This document shows positions 1 to 5,976 of a stretch of 12,984 nucleotides of DNA, in pieces. Origin of the DNA: Candidatus Woesearchaeota archaeon. GTDB taxonomy: Archaea > Nanobdellota > Nanobdellia > Woesearchaeales > UBA12501. Below the pieces are notes generated by a model, which ran no database searches, was not told the DNA's origin, and was given only the letters and a program-made list of their open reading frames with translations. Numbering within the stretch: position 1 is the first letter of the stretch; the number at the start of each line of letters is the position of its first letter. A program made the position numbers and the translations under genes. The stretch is from the NCBI GenBank assembly GCA_016177345.1, contig JACOVM010000100.1, forward strand, positions 1-12,984. The letters run 5' to 3'.

Positions 1-51
1 ACCTCCGACTCTGATTTTCGAGGGCTTCCTCAGGTGGAGATGCTAGACTGA
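1..51 (+). CDS. possible C-terminal end of an upstream gene (partial)
   Basis: Reading from base 1, the first + frame stays open for 16 codons (TSDSDFRGLPQVEMLD) and stops at TGA 49-51. This would suit the tail of a gene entering from the left, since the next promoter lies just downstream. A second + frame is open to TAG at 44-46, so the reading frame is not certain. Sixteen residues are too few to name a product. Confidence 0.2.
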   Translation, partial: TSDSDFRGLPQVEMLD

Positions 52-88
52 TTAACAATAGGCCTTACTAGCCTACAAAACCGCAAAT

Positions 89-99
89 CTTTTAAAAAC
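89..99 (+). promoter_or_regulatory. TATA box of the ferredoxin gene
   Basis: CTTTTAAAAAC is centred about 26 bp upstream of ATG 120. This matches the archaeal spacing between TATA centre and transcription start, so the mRNA should begin at or next to the start codon. A weak 5-bp inverted repeat (59-63 with 71-75) lies just upstream and may belong to the end of the preceding unit. Confidence 0.6.
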
Positions 100-119
100 G
101 CTTGATTATTGGATCAAAA

Positions 120-404
120 ATGGAACAAGTTACAGCAGAAACTGAACCAAAGAAGAAATACCTCCTCCAGCATGATAGGCCAAACTGCATCGGCTGCGCT
201 GCTTGTGCTACGGTGAGCGAGAAGCACTGGGAGATGAACGCTGATGGAAAATCAGATATTATTGGCGGTAAAAGCAGAGAAGATGGCTGGCAGGAGCTGG
301 ATCTAGAAGAGGTAGATTTTGAAAAGAATCTTGAGGCTGCTGAGAGCTGCCCAGTCAATGTGATTCATGTGACTGATAAGGAGACTGGGAAGAAGGTTAT
401 TTGA
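120..404 (+). CDS. 4Fe-4S ferredoxin, single cluster
   Basis: A small soluble electron carrier of 94 residues. The cluster ligands are visible as CIGCAAC (Cys23, Cys26, Cys29) and a distant CP (Cys77). This one-cluster pattern resembles Pyrococcus- and Thermotoga-type ferredoxins more than the two-cluster clostridial type. The rest is acidic, as usual for ferredoxins, with a charged lysine-rich N-terminal extension of about 15 residues. A TTG at 102 would add six residues, but it lies between the TATA box and the predicted transcript start, so ATG 120 is preferred and the transcript is probably leaderless. Its partners cannot be read from context. The only other redox genes here are the rubredoxin-like protein and reductase 4.5 kb downstream, which could exchange electrons with it, but that is inference. 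Confidence 0.9.
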   Translation: MEQVTAETEPKKKYLLQHDRPNCIGCAACATVSEKHWEMNADGKSDIIGGKSREDGWQELDLEEVDFEKNLEAAESCPVNVIHVTDKETGKKVI

Positions 405-433
405 GACTGCTTAAGGTTTATACGAATTTATCT

Positions 434-450
434 ACCCAAAGGCACCCAAA
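434..450 (+). repeat. 7-nt direct repeat with 10-bp period
   Basis: ACCCAAA occurs at 434-440 and again at 444-450, one helical turn apart, about 35-50 bp upstream of the TATA box at 485-494. It could be a tandem site on one DNA face for a regulator, or chance. No protein is assigned. Confidence 0.25.
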
Positions 451-484
451 TGATTACCACTGTTGAAGGATAAATACAAAAACC

Positions 485-494
485 TTTATAAATA
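485..494 (+). promoter_or_regulatory. TATA box of the 523-residue hypothetical gene
   Basis: TTTATAAATA is a near-perfect archaeal TATA box centred about 25 bp before ATG 514. It lies inside a longer reading frame that would start at TTG 463, which argues that the true start is 514 and the mRNA is leaderless. Confidence 0.65.
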
Positions 495-513
495 TCCTTT
501 TCTTTGCAGCATC

Positions 514-2085
514 ATGAGCCCTGATCAACATGCTTTAGCCAAGCGGGATGCCACCCTTGAACTTCCATTACGCCGCATTTGGGAGCCGACTGCTGAAGCC
601 ATCACTAATTACTTCCAATTTTTAGACCCTTTGCAAGTTCAAGCATTGCTTGAAGCACGGCAACAACCCAATAGGTATCTTCCTATAGAGAGCTTTGGCC
701 GGTTGCGCCAGGATACGTTTCTTCGAACAGTGCTTCTTTCTCCCCAAGGCACTCTTTCCTTGACGGGGTATGCTGGTTCTCATGGCGAACGTTCACGCTC
801 TTATTATGTTGCTGCAAGAAGAGAAAGTTCTAGTGATGTTGTCTTGCCTCTTCTGCAAGTTCTTCACGCCGATGATGAATATGATCGTCTTTGTGACGCT
901 ACCCCTATTGAGCTTCATCTTCCAAGAGTTCCTCAAGGAGAACATTATGAACGTCTCCTCCATCTAGAAGATTCTATCAGGGCTGGTATAGTAACTCTTG
1001 ATAGAAATCTTGTCGGAAAATACGTGCTTCAGCCAGGAAACAAGTCTGTTGGATTAGAAGAAGTCATTGCTGCTGCGTCAGTGGTAAGCGAAAGCGACGT
1101 TGTTGCTATTCTTTCCTCAAGCAGGCAATATTCTGTTAAAGGCGGGCTTTTTTCGTTGGCACGTCTTTCTCATCAATCTTATCAAGATGCGGTGGCAAAA
1201 GAGCTATCCCGCCATGGCGTTAAGGTGATATCCCTCCGATACGCTCCAAAGACTGATATCTCCACAGCTATCTGGGCTGAGGTTCCTCAAGAGGGTGACA
1301 CCTTTCTTGAGGGAGTGTCCTTTTCTCGGTGGGTCTTTGGAGGGAACCAGGGGTTTACGTCCAAAGAAGTCCGTAGAGTGCTAGGGAGGTACCCTCCTGA
1401 ATTGATAGCCTCTATTGATCAACGTGGTACAGAATATGGCGTTACTGTTTTTCTCATGGACCCTTTTGTTACATTCGTTTCCACACACATGAACACTGTC
1501 GAATCAGGAGGGGGTGGGAGAGGCTCTACGGCTACATCTCTTGCTGGTCATTACAACAATCCTTCCATTTCAACACAAGTTGGACTATTGCAATTGGCAT
1601 TAACCTCTAAAAGTGATTCTTTTGGCGATCCAAATGATCGTGGTGGATTTGCAGGGCCATTTGCTGAGTTTCGTGATTCTGCTCCGCTTGCACTCTACGG
1701 AACAGCAATGCCAGAACAGCCAAGAGGAACAACTGCTGAGCTTCATGGATTGAAATTGCTTATTCAACAACTTGAGGAAAGTAGGGATGATTCTGATCGT
1801 GCTGTGAGAGCAACGATGATCAACGAACACGAGTTTGTATTTACTGGTTCCCAAACACCGCTTCCATGGCAATTTCTAGCATATGCCATGAATCATGTAG
1901 CAAATCAGCTGGATACTTATGTTATGCTGGTAAGAAAGCCAAACCAACTAGTCTCAGAGCGTGGACAAGATGGATTTGCAAGATATTCTTTTGGTAAGTC
2001 CCCCCGCATCTATCTCGATACAAAAAACCATCTGCCACAAGACACAAAGATAGGACGAGTCGTTGCAAATATTGTATATAGATAA
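514..2085 (+). CDS. hypothetical protein, 523 residues, no recognised family
   Basis: I do not recognise this protein. It looks cytosolic: no signal peptide, no membrane segment, and one cysteine (residue 127). A mixed alpha/beta pattern runs throughout. Residues 181-260 alternate predicted helices with short hydrophobic strands (SDVVAILSSS, GVKVISLRYA, AIWAEVP), as in a Rossmann-like or similar fold. A glycine-rich loop (SGGGGRGSTATS, about 331-342) follows a hydrophobic strand (TVFLMDPFVTFVSTHM) and may be a ligand-binding or flexible segment. The frame is open from TTG 463, but a strong TATA box at 485-494 places the start at ATG 514. It stands alone, with its own promoter and a T-rich region with a large hairpin downstream. 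Base composition resembles its neighbours, so there is no clear sign of recent transfer. No function is proposed. Confidence 0.75.
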   Translation: MSPDQHALAKRDATLELPLRRIWEPTAEAITNYFQFLDPLQVQALLEARQQPNRYLPIESFGRLRQDTFLRTVLLSPQGTLSLTGYAGSHGERSRSYYVAARRESSSDVVLPLLQVLHADDEYDRLCDATPIELHLPRVPQGEHYERLLHLEDSIRAGIVTLDRNLVGKYVLQPGNKSVGLEEVIAAASVVSESDVVAILSSSRQYSVKGGLFSLARLSHQSYQDAVAKELSRHGVKVISLRYAPKTDISTAIWAEVPQEGDTFLEGVSFSRWVFGGNQGFTSKEVRRVLGRYPPELIASIDQRGTEYGVTVFLMDPFVTFVSTHMNTVESGGGGRGSTATSLAGHYNNPSISTQVGLLQLALTSKSDSFGDPNDRGGFAGPFAEFRDSAPLALYGTAMPEQPRGTTAELHGLKLLIQQLEESRDDSDRAVRATMINEHEFVFTGSQTPLPWQFLAYAMNHVANQLDTYVMLVRKPNQLVSERGQDGFARYSFGKSPRIYLDTKNHLPQDTKIGRVVANIVYR

Positions 2086-2119
2086 GTATAGATGAGTTAT
2101 GGAGATAAGTTAAATTGTC

Positions 2120-2175
2120 CGTTATCCTTTTTTGTTTATTTCTCGTGCTTTGTTTGATTTCTTTTTTTCTCTCCC
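2120..2175 (+). terminator. T-rich terminator region after the hypothetical gene
   Basis: Two T-rich tracts on the + strand (about 2126-2143 and 2158-2172) follow the stop codon at 2085. Archaeal RNA polymerase terminates at T-rich non-template tracts, so this is a likely transcript end. The second tract also forms the left arm of the 23-bp hairpin. Confidence 0.45.
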
Positions 2176-2209
2176 ACAAGATGAGGGAGAAAAAAAGAAA
2201 TCAAACAAA
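2149..2209. repeat. 23-bp perfect inverted repeat (hairpin)
   Basis: Bases 2149-2171 are perfectly complementary to 2187-2209, around a 15-nt centre that can close by one GU and one GC pair. The left arm ends in an 18-nt pure pyrimidine tract (2158-2175), and an 18-nt pure purine tract (2183-2200) sits in the right arm. It lies between the hypothetical gene and the trpS promoter. As RNA it would form one long hairpin at the 3' end of the upstream transcript. It is upstream of the trpS TATA box, so it should not be in a trpS leader. Confidence 0.7.
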
Positions 2210-2265
2210 ACAAACAAAAGGGGTTAGAAAAGAGCATGAATCCCCTTTTACCAAAAACAACAAAG

Positions 2266-2273
2266 TATATAAA
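2266..2273 (+). promoter_or_regulatory. TATA box of the trpS operon
   Basis: TATATAAA is centred about 27 bp upstream of ATG 2297. This predicts a leaderless trpS mRNA and rules out the TTG at 2279, which would lie upstream of the transcript start. Confidence 0.65.
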
Positions 2274-2296
2274 GATAGTTGTGCGATTTCTCTACC

Positions 2297-3430
2297 ATGG
2301 CCTCTCCACAGCAATCTTCCTCATTCACCGTCACCCCCTGGATTGTTAAGGGCGATGTGGACTATGACAAGCTAATCACCCAGTTTGGTGTCCAGCGGAT
2401 TGATGACGCTCTTCTAAAGCACGTGAAGAAGCTTACCGGAGAAATTCACCCATATCTTCGCCGCAACATCTTCTTCTCCCATATGTATTTTGATAAGATT
2501 CTTGATGCTGTCGAAAAAAAGCAGAAGGTTTACCTTTACACAGGGCGCGCGCCTTCTGGCCCGGTTCATCTCGGCCACATCGTGCCATGGCTTTTTACGA
2601 AGTGGCTGCAGGACAGGTTGAACATGCACCTGCTCTTCCAAATTCCAGATGAGGAAAAGGTGCTGTTCAAGGATAACCTCACTACAGAAGAGGCTGAGCG
2701 ATGGACAAAAGAAAACATCCTTGACATCATCGCTGTCGGATTTGATCCAAAAAAGACAAAAATATTTGTTGATACGGAATATGCTGGTCACATGTACAAG
2801 CACGCCTGCGCTGTTGCACGAAAGACAACTGCATCAACAGCAAAAGCCTTGTTCGGCTTCACTGATTCCGACAATGTCGGCAAGTATTTCTACAGCTGCA
2901 TGCAGTCAGTGCCTGCATTTCTTCCTACGGTTATGGAAAAGAAAAAGACACTTTGCCTCATCCCCTGCGCCATCGACCAGGACGTTCACTTCAGATTAAC
3001 CCGTGATGTTGCAGAAGGCATCGGATTTCCAAAGCCAGCAACTATCCTCTGCCGATTCCTTCCTGCGTTGACAGCTGGAGCAAAGATGAGCGCGTCAGAA
3101 ACAGAGACCTTGGTAGCAACAACTGACACGCCAGACGTTGTCAAGAAAAAGATTATGAAGTACGCCTTCTCCGGTGGAAGAAATAATCTTGAAGAACATC
3201 GCAAATATGGTGGAAATCCAGATATTGACATTGCCTACCAATGGCTAACATTTTTTGAGGAAGATGATGCCAAGCTCAAGAAAGTGTATAATGATTACAA
3301 AAGCGGCAAGCTCCTCTCTGGAGAATTAAAGATGATTCTGGTAGACAAGCTGAACACTTTCCTCAAGAAGCACCAGGCAGCACGGGAGAAAGCGAAAAAA
3401 AATGTTGAGAAGTTCATGCTGAGGGATTAA
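2297..3430 (+). CDS. trpS: tryptophanyl-tRNA synthetase
   Basis: A class I aminoacyl-tRNA synthetase that charges tRNA-Trp with tryptophan using ATP, in the cytosol; 377 residues, full length for the archaeal/eukaryotic type. The N-terminal TPWIVKGDVDYDKL (13-26) is a hallmark of that branch. The HIGH-type ATP signature is PSGPVHLGHI (86-95, with HLGH at 91-94), and the KMSKS-type loop is GAKMSAS (261-267). LIPCAIDQDVHFRLTRDVA (221-239) and FSGGR followed by a GGNPDIDIAY segment (291-314) match the human cytosolic enzyme closely from memory. The short C-terminus lacks extra domains. ATG 2297 is chosen because the TATA box is 27 bp away; TTG 2279 would add six residues with no homology. The pterin dehydratase gene starts 2 bp after the stop, so the two are probably cotranscribed. 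Confidence 0.97.
   Translation: MASPQQSSSFTVTPWIVKGDVDYDKLITQFGVQRIDDALLKHVKKLTGEIHPYLRRNIFFSHMYFDKILDAVEKKQKVYLYTGRAPSGPVHLGHIVPWLFTKWLQDRLNMHLLFQIPDEEKVLFKDNLTTEEAERWTKENILDIIAVGFDPKKTKIFVDTEYAGHMYKHACAVARKTTASTAKALFGFTDSDNVGKYFYSCMQSVPAFLPTVMEKKKTLCLIPCAIDQDVHFRLTRDVAEGIGFPKPATILCRFLPALTAGAKMSASETETLVATTDTPDVVKKKIMKYAFSGGRNNLEEHRKYGGNPDIDIAYQWLTFFEEDDAKLKKVYNDYKSGKLLSGELKMILVDKLNTFLKKHQAAREKAKKNVEKFMLRD
3421..3426 (+). promoter_or_regulatory. Shine-Dalgarno site inside the trpS end
   Basis: GAGGGA in the last trpS codons sits 6 nt before ATG 3433. It would allow internal initiation on the shared mRNA and couples the two genes. Confidence 0.5.
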
Positions 3431-3432
3431 AT

Positions 3433-3714
3433 ATGGGTGATCCCAGATATCCAAAATTATGGGATGCTAAGAACAACATGCTCGTTCGAACATTTGTTTT
3501 TTCAAATTTTATAGAAGCAGTGCACTTTGTCAATGATATTGCGACCATTGCAGAACAGATGAACCATCACCCCGATATAGAAATTTTCTCGTACAAGAAT
3601 GTCAAGGTCAAGCTGACGACACACAGCGCTGGAAACACAGTCACGAAAAAGGACGTTTCGATGGCAGAAGAGATTGATAAGCAATACACTTCTTCAAACC
3701 AGCCAGCTCTGTAG
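3433..3714 (+). CDS. pterin-4a-carbinolamine dehydratase
   Basis: A small dehydratase of the PCD/DCoH family (93 residues). The known reaction is dehydration of 4a-hydroxytetrahydrobiopterin during pterin recycling; related archaeal proteins may act on other pterins. The family signature is complete and correctly spaced: E41, H45-H46-P47, Y54, H64 and D74. His45, His46 and His64 would form the active site. The N-terminus is slightly short: the usual first helix is replaced by GDPRYPKLWD. No aromatic amino acid hydroxylase, the classical partner, is in the window. The gene follows trpS by 2 bp with its own Shine-Dalgarno site. Its last codons and stop lie inside the left arm of a 14-bp inverted repeat (3706-3719), so its 3' end may be structured or may have been altered by an insertion. 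Confidence 0.93.
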   Translation: MGDPRYPKLWDAKNNMLVRTFVFSNFIEAVHFVNDIATIAEQMNHHPDIEIFSYKNVKVKLTTHSAGNTVTKKDVSMAEEIDKQYTSSNQPAL

Positions 3715-3806
3715 AAAATCTTTCTTCGTTTTTAGTCGTAACCACATTATTTTTGACTAAAAAACACAGCGGCGCCAAAAATCTAAGGCGACATTTTCTA
3801 CAGAGC
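3706..3806. repeat. 101-bp structure bounded by 14-bp inverted repeats
   Basis: GCTCTGTAGAAAAT (3706-3719) is perfectly complementary to 3793-3806. Within it, TTTTTAGTC (3729-3737) pairs with GACTAAAAA (3755-3763), and CGCC (3773-3776) with GGCG (3787-3790). The whole can fold as a closing stem with two inner hairpins, a three-way-junction shape. The left arm contains the stop codon of the pterin dehydratase gene. The sequence also has T-rich tracts suited to archaeal termination. It may be a 3'-UTR fold and terminator, a small noncoding RNA, or a short non-autonomous transposon relic. The flanking GCCA on the left (3702-3705) also appears at 3805-3808, overlapping the right end, too short to prove a target duplication. 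Confidence 0.6.
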
Positions 3807-3822
3807 CATGCATAACACAAAA

Positions 3823-3830
3823 TTTATAAA
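3823..3830 (+). promoter_or_regulatory. TATA box of the cysteine-rich surface protein gene
   Basis: TTTATAAA predicts transcription starting near 3853, leaving a leader of about 13 nt that contains GGAG (3857-3860), 5 nt before ATG 3866. This promoter thus gives a short leadered mRNA with a Shine-Dalgarno site, unlike the leaderless genes around it. Confidence 0.6.
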
Positions 3831-3865
3831 GTACCATACCCTCAAATTTTAGAAAAGGAGTTATT

Positions 3866-4654
3866 ATGCGAGATCTCGGAAGCGTAATCGTTATCGTGAT
3901 TCTTATTTCTATTATTGCCAGTTTTACGAATTGGTCATCAAACAATAATCTTACAGGAATAACAGGGGGAGATATTATAGGAGCCCCCTATAGAGATAGA
4001 GGGATCACGTATCATTACACCTGCAGTGAGGATGACAAGGGAGAAGTCTATACTCACTCTGGAACAACAACAGTTACAAAGTGGCAGGATACCCCTACCC
4101 TAAAAGTTGTTAGGACAGTAACAAAAAACGATAACTGTGAAAGCTCGACAAAATTGCGAGAGTGGCACTGTCTAAGAGATGGTACCTCAAGGGGGGATGC
4201 GTATACCTGTCCGTACGGTTGTGAGGAAGGAGCATGCAAACCAAAGCCGCCTGTTTGTGGAGATGGAACAAAACACTGGTCTGAGGAGTGTGATGACGGA
4301 AACCTTAATGACAAAGATGGTTGTACCTCCACCTGTAAGAGCGCTTCTGATCGATGCACTGATTCCGATAGTTCAGAAACATACCAAGGAATGGTTCGAG
4401 GGACAACCAAAGAAATTGCAGATGATGGAAAAGTCATTATTGAAAAGAAAGACTCGTGCAGTAACGATGGTACGGTGCTCACTGAATATACCTGTGATGG
4501 GGACACTATAAAAGAGACAGAATATAATTGTTATTATACTATCTTCGGTACTGATCCGATGAGTGGTGCATATACCAGTACCATTGACCCACAATGCACT
4601 ACCCTAGGAGTGTGTTCTAAGCGACAGTACCTAAGTGAATTAGAAGAGCGATAG
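3866..4654 (+). CDS. membrane-anchored cysteine-rich exported protein with a DUF4215-type repeat
   Basis: A 262-residue protein with one hydrophobic N-terminal segment (about residues 6-20), either a signal peptide or a membrane anchor that places the rest outside the cell. The exported part holds 16 cysteines, an even number, suggesting disulfides. Residues 131-157 match the Myxococcus cysteine-rich repeat/DUF4215 pattern (CGDGT, EECDDGN, DGCTSTC). On each side lies a similar module: a threonine/lysine-rich stretch, then a C-x(n)-EY/EW-x-C motif (REWHC at 98-102; TEYTC at 206-210) and paired cysteines. The first module ends with YTCPYGCEEGAC (113-124), a motif often seen in archaeal surface proteins. 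It has its own promoter and a GGAG site, so the start is secure. A structural or adhesive surface role is inferred; no catalytic motif is visible. Confidence 0.75.
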   Translation: MRDLGSVIVIVILISIIASFTNWSSNNNLTGITGGDIIGAPYRDRGITYHYTCSEDDKGEVYTHSGTTTVTKWQDTPTLKVVRTVTKNDNCESSTKLREWHCLRDGTSRGDAYTCPYGCEEGACKPKPPVCGDGTKHWSEECDDGNLNDKDGCTSTCKSASDRCTDSDSSETYQGMVRGTTKEIADDGKVIIEKKDSCSNDGTVLTEYTCDGDTIKETEYNCYYTIFGTDPMSGAYTSTIDPQCTTLGVCSKRQYLSELEER

Positions 4655-4700
4655 AATAAGACAGAGGTTGTCTAGTTCTCTATAGGGGGGTATACAAAAC

Positions 4701-4710
4701 TTTTTTAAAT
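4701..4710 (+). promoter_or_regulatory. TATA box of the zinc-ribbon/rubredoxin/reductase operon
   Basis: TTTTTTAAAT is centred about 26 bp upstream of ATG 4731, predicting a leaderless mRNA. A small hairpin (AGACA-GAGGT-TGTCT, about 4659-4673) lies between the preceding stop codon and this promoter and may mark the end of the upstream transcript. Confidence 0.55.
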
Positions 4711-4730
4711 GAGTTCAAGTAGCTTCTTCT

Positions 4731-4931
4731 ATGTCCATGAAATGCCCTAAATGCCGTTCTGACCATGTAGAGATGGAAGACTATAACCATATTCAGTGTC
4801 GTGTCTGCCTTGACTGTGGGTTTGATGAGAGAGATGAGCTAGACTCTGTCGGTGGGCAGAAGGCGTCAAAGAAAGCAAAAGCTTCTTATACCCCTTATAA
4901 AACTGGTGGCAGCCAGAGAGCTCGACGATGA
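4731..4931 (+). CDS. small zinc-ribbon protein
   Basis: A 66-residue protein with two zinc knuckles: CPKC (Cys5, Cys8) and CLDCG (Cys26, Cys29), with an additional Cys23. This arrangement binds one zinc ion in zinc-ribbon proteins and resembles the N-terminal fold of TFIIB and other nucleic-acid-binding ribbons. The C-terminal third is basic and probably disordered (KASKKAKASYTPYKTGG, then SQRARR), which would suit RNA or DNA binding. ATG 4731 fits the leaderless spacing; ATG 4737 is two codons later and cannot be excluded. Its stop overlaps the start of the rubredoxin-like gene (ATGA), so the two are translationally coupled. Its function is unknown; being first in a redox operon, it might instead be an iron- or zinc-dependent accessory protein. 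Confidence 0.75.
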   Translation: MSMKCPKCRSDHVEMEDYNHIQCRVCLDCGFDERDELDSVGGQKASKKAKASYTPYKTGGSQRARR

Positions 4932-5131
4932 GTAGCCAGCAGAGCAAGAAGAAGCGATGGAAATGTATGGTGTGTGGCTACATTCATGAAGGAGGCTCAC
5001 CGCCAAAACACTGCCCCAAATGCGGAGCGCCAGATGAGGAATTTGAAGAGCTTCAGCCAATGGAGGGTATTGAGCGTAATCCAGTATATGACCAATTAAT
5101 CAAAAGTGACCAGAATGGCGGAGACAACTAA
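4928..5131 (+). CDS. rubredoxin-like protein
   Basis: A 67-residue iron protein with the rubredoxin knuckles CMVCG (Cys13, Cys16) and CPKCG (Cys29, Cys32). The 12-residue gap between them is short, as in the rubredoxin domain at the end of rubrerythrins (WKCMVCGYIHEG, CPKCGAPDEEFEEL), rather than the longer gap of classical rubredoxin. It would carry single electrons through one Fe(Cys)4 centre. No di-iron domain is attached, so it is a stand-alone version. A charged tail of about 25 residues follows. It overlaps the zinc-ribbon gene by 4 nt (ATGA) and the reductase gene by 17 nt. This suggests the reductase supplies its electrons; the final acceptor is not in the window. Confidence 0.88.
   Translation: MSSQQSKKKRWKCMVCGYIHEGGSPPKHCPKCGAPDEEFEELQPMEGIERNPVYDQLIKSDQNGGDN
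5106..5109 (+). promoter_or_regulatory. Shine-Dalgarno-like GTGA before the reductase start
   Basis: GTGA at 5106-5109, part of the archaeal GGTGA signal, lies 5 nt before ATG 5115. The GTG here could itself be read as a start three codons upstream; the spacing supports it as the ribosome site instead. Confidence 0.4.
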
Positions 5132-5867
5132 CGAAACAATAAACGGAGCGATAAAGCCAAAACGGCAACGGGCAATAATCTCTGAAGTTATCCACGTAAA
5201 TGCAGAGATTAACCTGTACAAGTTAGTGGCAGATGACCAGCAGGATTTCAATTTCCTTCCTGGCCAGTTCGTTATGGTCATCTTGAAAGATAAGGAAGGA
5301 AAAGAAATTCGGCGCGCATACTCTATCGCTTCATCACCTTACACGAAAGGCCATATTGAGCTGTGTGTAAAGTATTATGAGAATGGAAAGCTCTCTCCAC
5401 TGCTCTTCAAGCTCAAAAAAGGGGATCATCTTGACATTGATGGCCCCTATGGGAAGTACACCCTGCAGCGCCCGCTTCCCGGAGAAATGGTGTGCATCGC
5501 AGCAGGCACTGGCATCGCACCAATCATGAGCTTTATCAGAACAGCAGTCGTAGAAAAGGCATTAACCCCAATTACTCTTTTTTATGGCTTTCGTTACCCC
5601 CACGATTTTATTTATCGAGATGAACTCCTCCAGTACAGTAGAAACTACCGTAACATCACTGTTCTTCCAACAATAAGTACAAAGGAAGCAGTCGATTGGA
5701 ATGGCCACCGTGGCTATGTCCAGGATATTGCACAACAAATGCTTCGAATTGGAAAAAGCACCCATGCATACCTGTGCGGCCCACCAGGAATGGTTACTTC
5801 TGCGCAAAAAATGCTTCTTGATATGGGCATGAAGAAAGAGGATATTTTCAAAGAGCAATGGGAGTAG
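5115..5867 (+). CDS. FAD/NAD(P)-binding ferredoxin reductase-family protein
   Basis: A flavoprotein of the ferredoxin-NADP+ reductase superfamily, 250 residues. The N-terminal FAD barrel carries RAYSIASSP (67-75, the RxYS flavin motif) and GPYGKY (110-115). The C-terminal nucleotide domain has AAGTGIAPIMSF (129-140) and CGPPGM (221-226), ending in the aromatic EQWE that often stacks on the flavin. It transfers electrons between NAD(P)H and a one-electron carrier. No iron-sulfur domain is fused, unlike phenol hydroxylase-type reductases, so the partner is separate. The rubredoxin-like protein, whose gene overlaps it by 17 nt, is the likely partner, giving an NAD(P)H-rubredoxin oxidoreductase chain; the ferredoxin at the window start is another candidate. 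ATG 5115 is chosen over GTG 5106. Residues 1-15 are probably a flexible leader. Confidence 0.9.
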   Translation: MAETTNETINGAIKPKRQRAIISEVIHVNAEINLYKLVADDQQDFNFLPGQFVMVILKDKEGKEIRRAYSIASSPYTKGHIELCVKYYENGKLSPLLFKLKKGDHLDIDGPYGKYTLQRPLPGEMVCIAAGTGIAPIMSFIRTAVVEKALTPITLFYGFRYPHDFIYRDELLQYSRNYRNITVLPTISTKEAVDWNGHRGYVQDIAQQMLRIGKSTHAYLCGPPGMVTSAQKMLLDMGMKKEDIFKEQWE

Positions 5868-5909
5868 GCTATTGCGAGCTTAGTGGAAACTTTTCAATAA
5901 CGCTCGAGG

Positions 5910-5927
5910 ATATAAAGCTTTAAAAAC
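5910..5927 (+). promoter_or_regulatory. tandem TATA boxes of the 535-residue hypothetical gene
   Basis: ATATAAAG (5910-5917) is followed directly by CTTTAAAAAC (5918-5927). They predict transcript starts near 5940 and 5949, so the mRNA would have a leader of about 28-37 nt. GGTG at 5966-5969, 7 nt before ATG 5977, is the likely ribosome site. An out-of-frame ATG at 5964 overlaps that site. Confidence 0.5.
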
Positions 5928-5976
5928 GACATTCCAACTCTTATCCTTATTTTTGTGTGGTTTATGGTGCTGAACG

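Noticed and set aside
1..101. Possible tRNA or C/D-box RNA at the left edge
   Set aside because: No T-loop GTTCGA motif or acceptor pairing is seen, and no C box accompanies the lone CTGA at 47-50.
463..513. TTG start adding 17 residues to the 523-residue protein
   Set aside because: The added codons span a near-consensus TATA box correctly placed for ATG 514.
2086..2296. T-box or leader attenuator controlling trpS
   Set aside because: The hairpin is upstream of the trpS TATA box, the trpS mRNA appears leaderless, and T-boxes are a bacterial device.
2115..2375. 86-codon + frame with a hydrophobic start between the orphan gene and trpS
   Set aside because: The hydrophobic part is just translation of the T-rich terminator and hairpin, and the frame runs out of phase into trpS.
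2414..2803. 129-codon open frame on the - strand inside trpS
   Set aside because: It is antisense to the most conserved part of trpS and has no promoter, ribosome site or recognisable domain.
4054..4506. 150-codon open frame on the - strand inside the cysteine-rich protein gene
   Set aside because: It lies wholly opposite a gene with a clear promoter, ribosome site and recognisable domain; the translation has no coherent motif.
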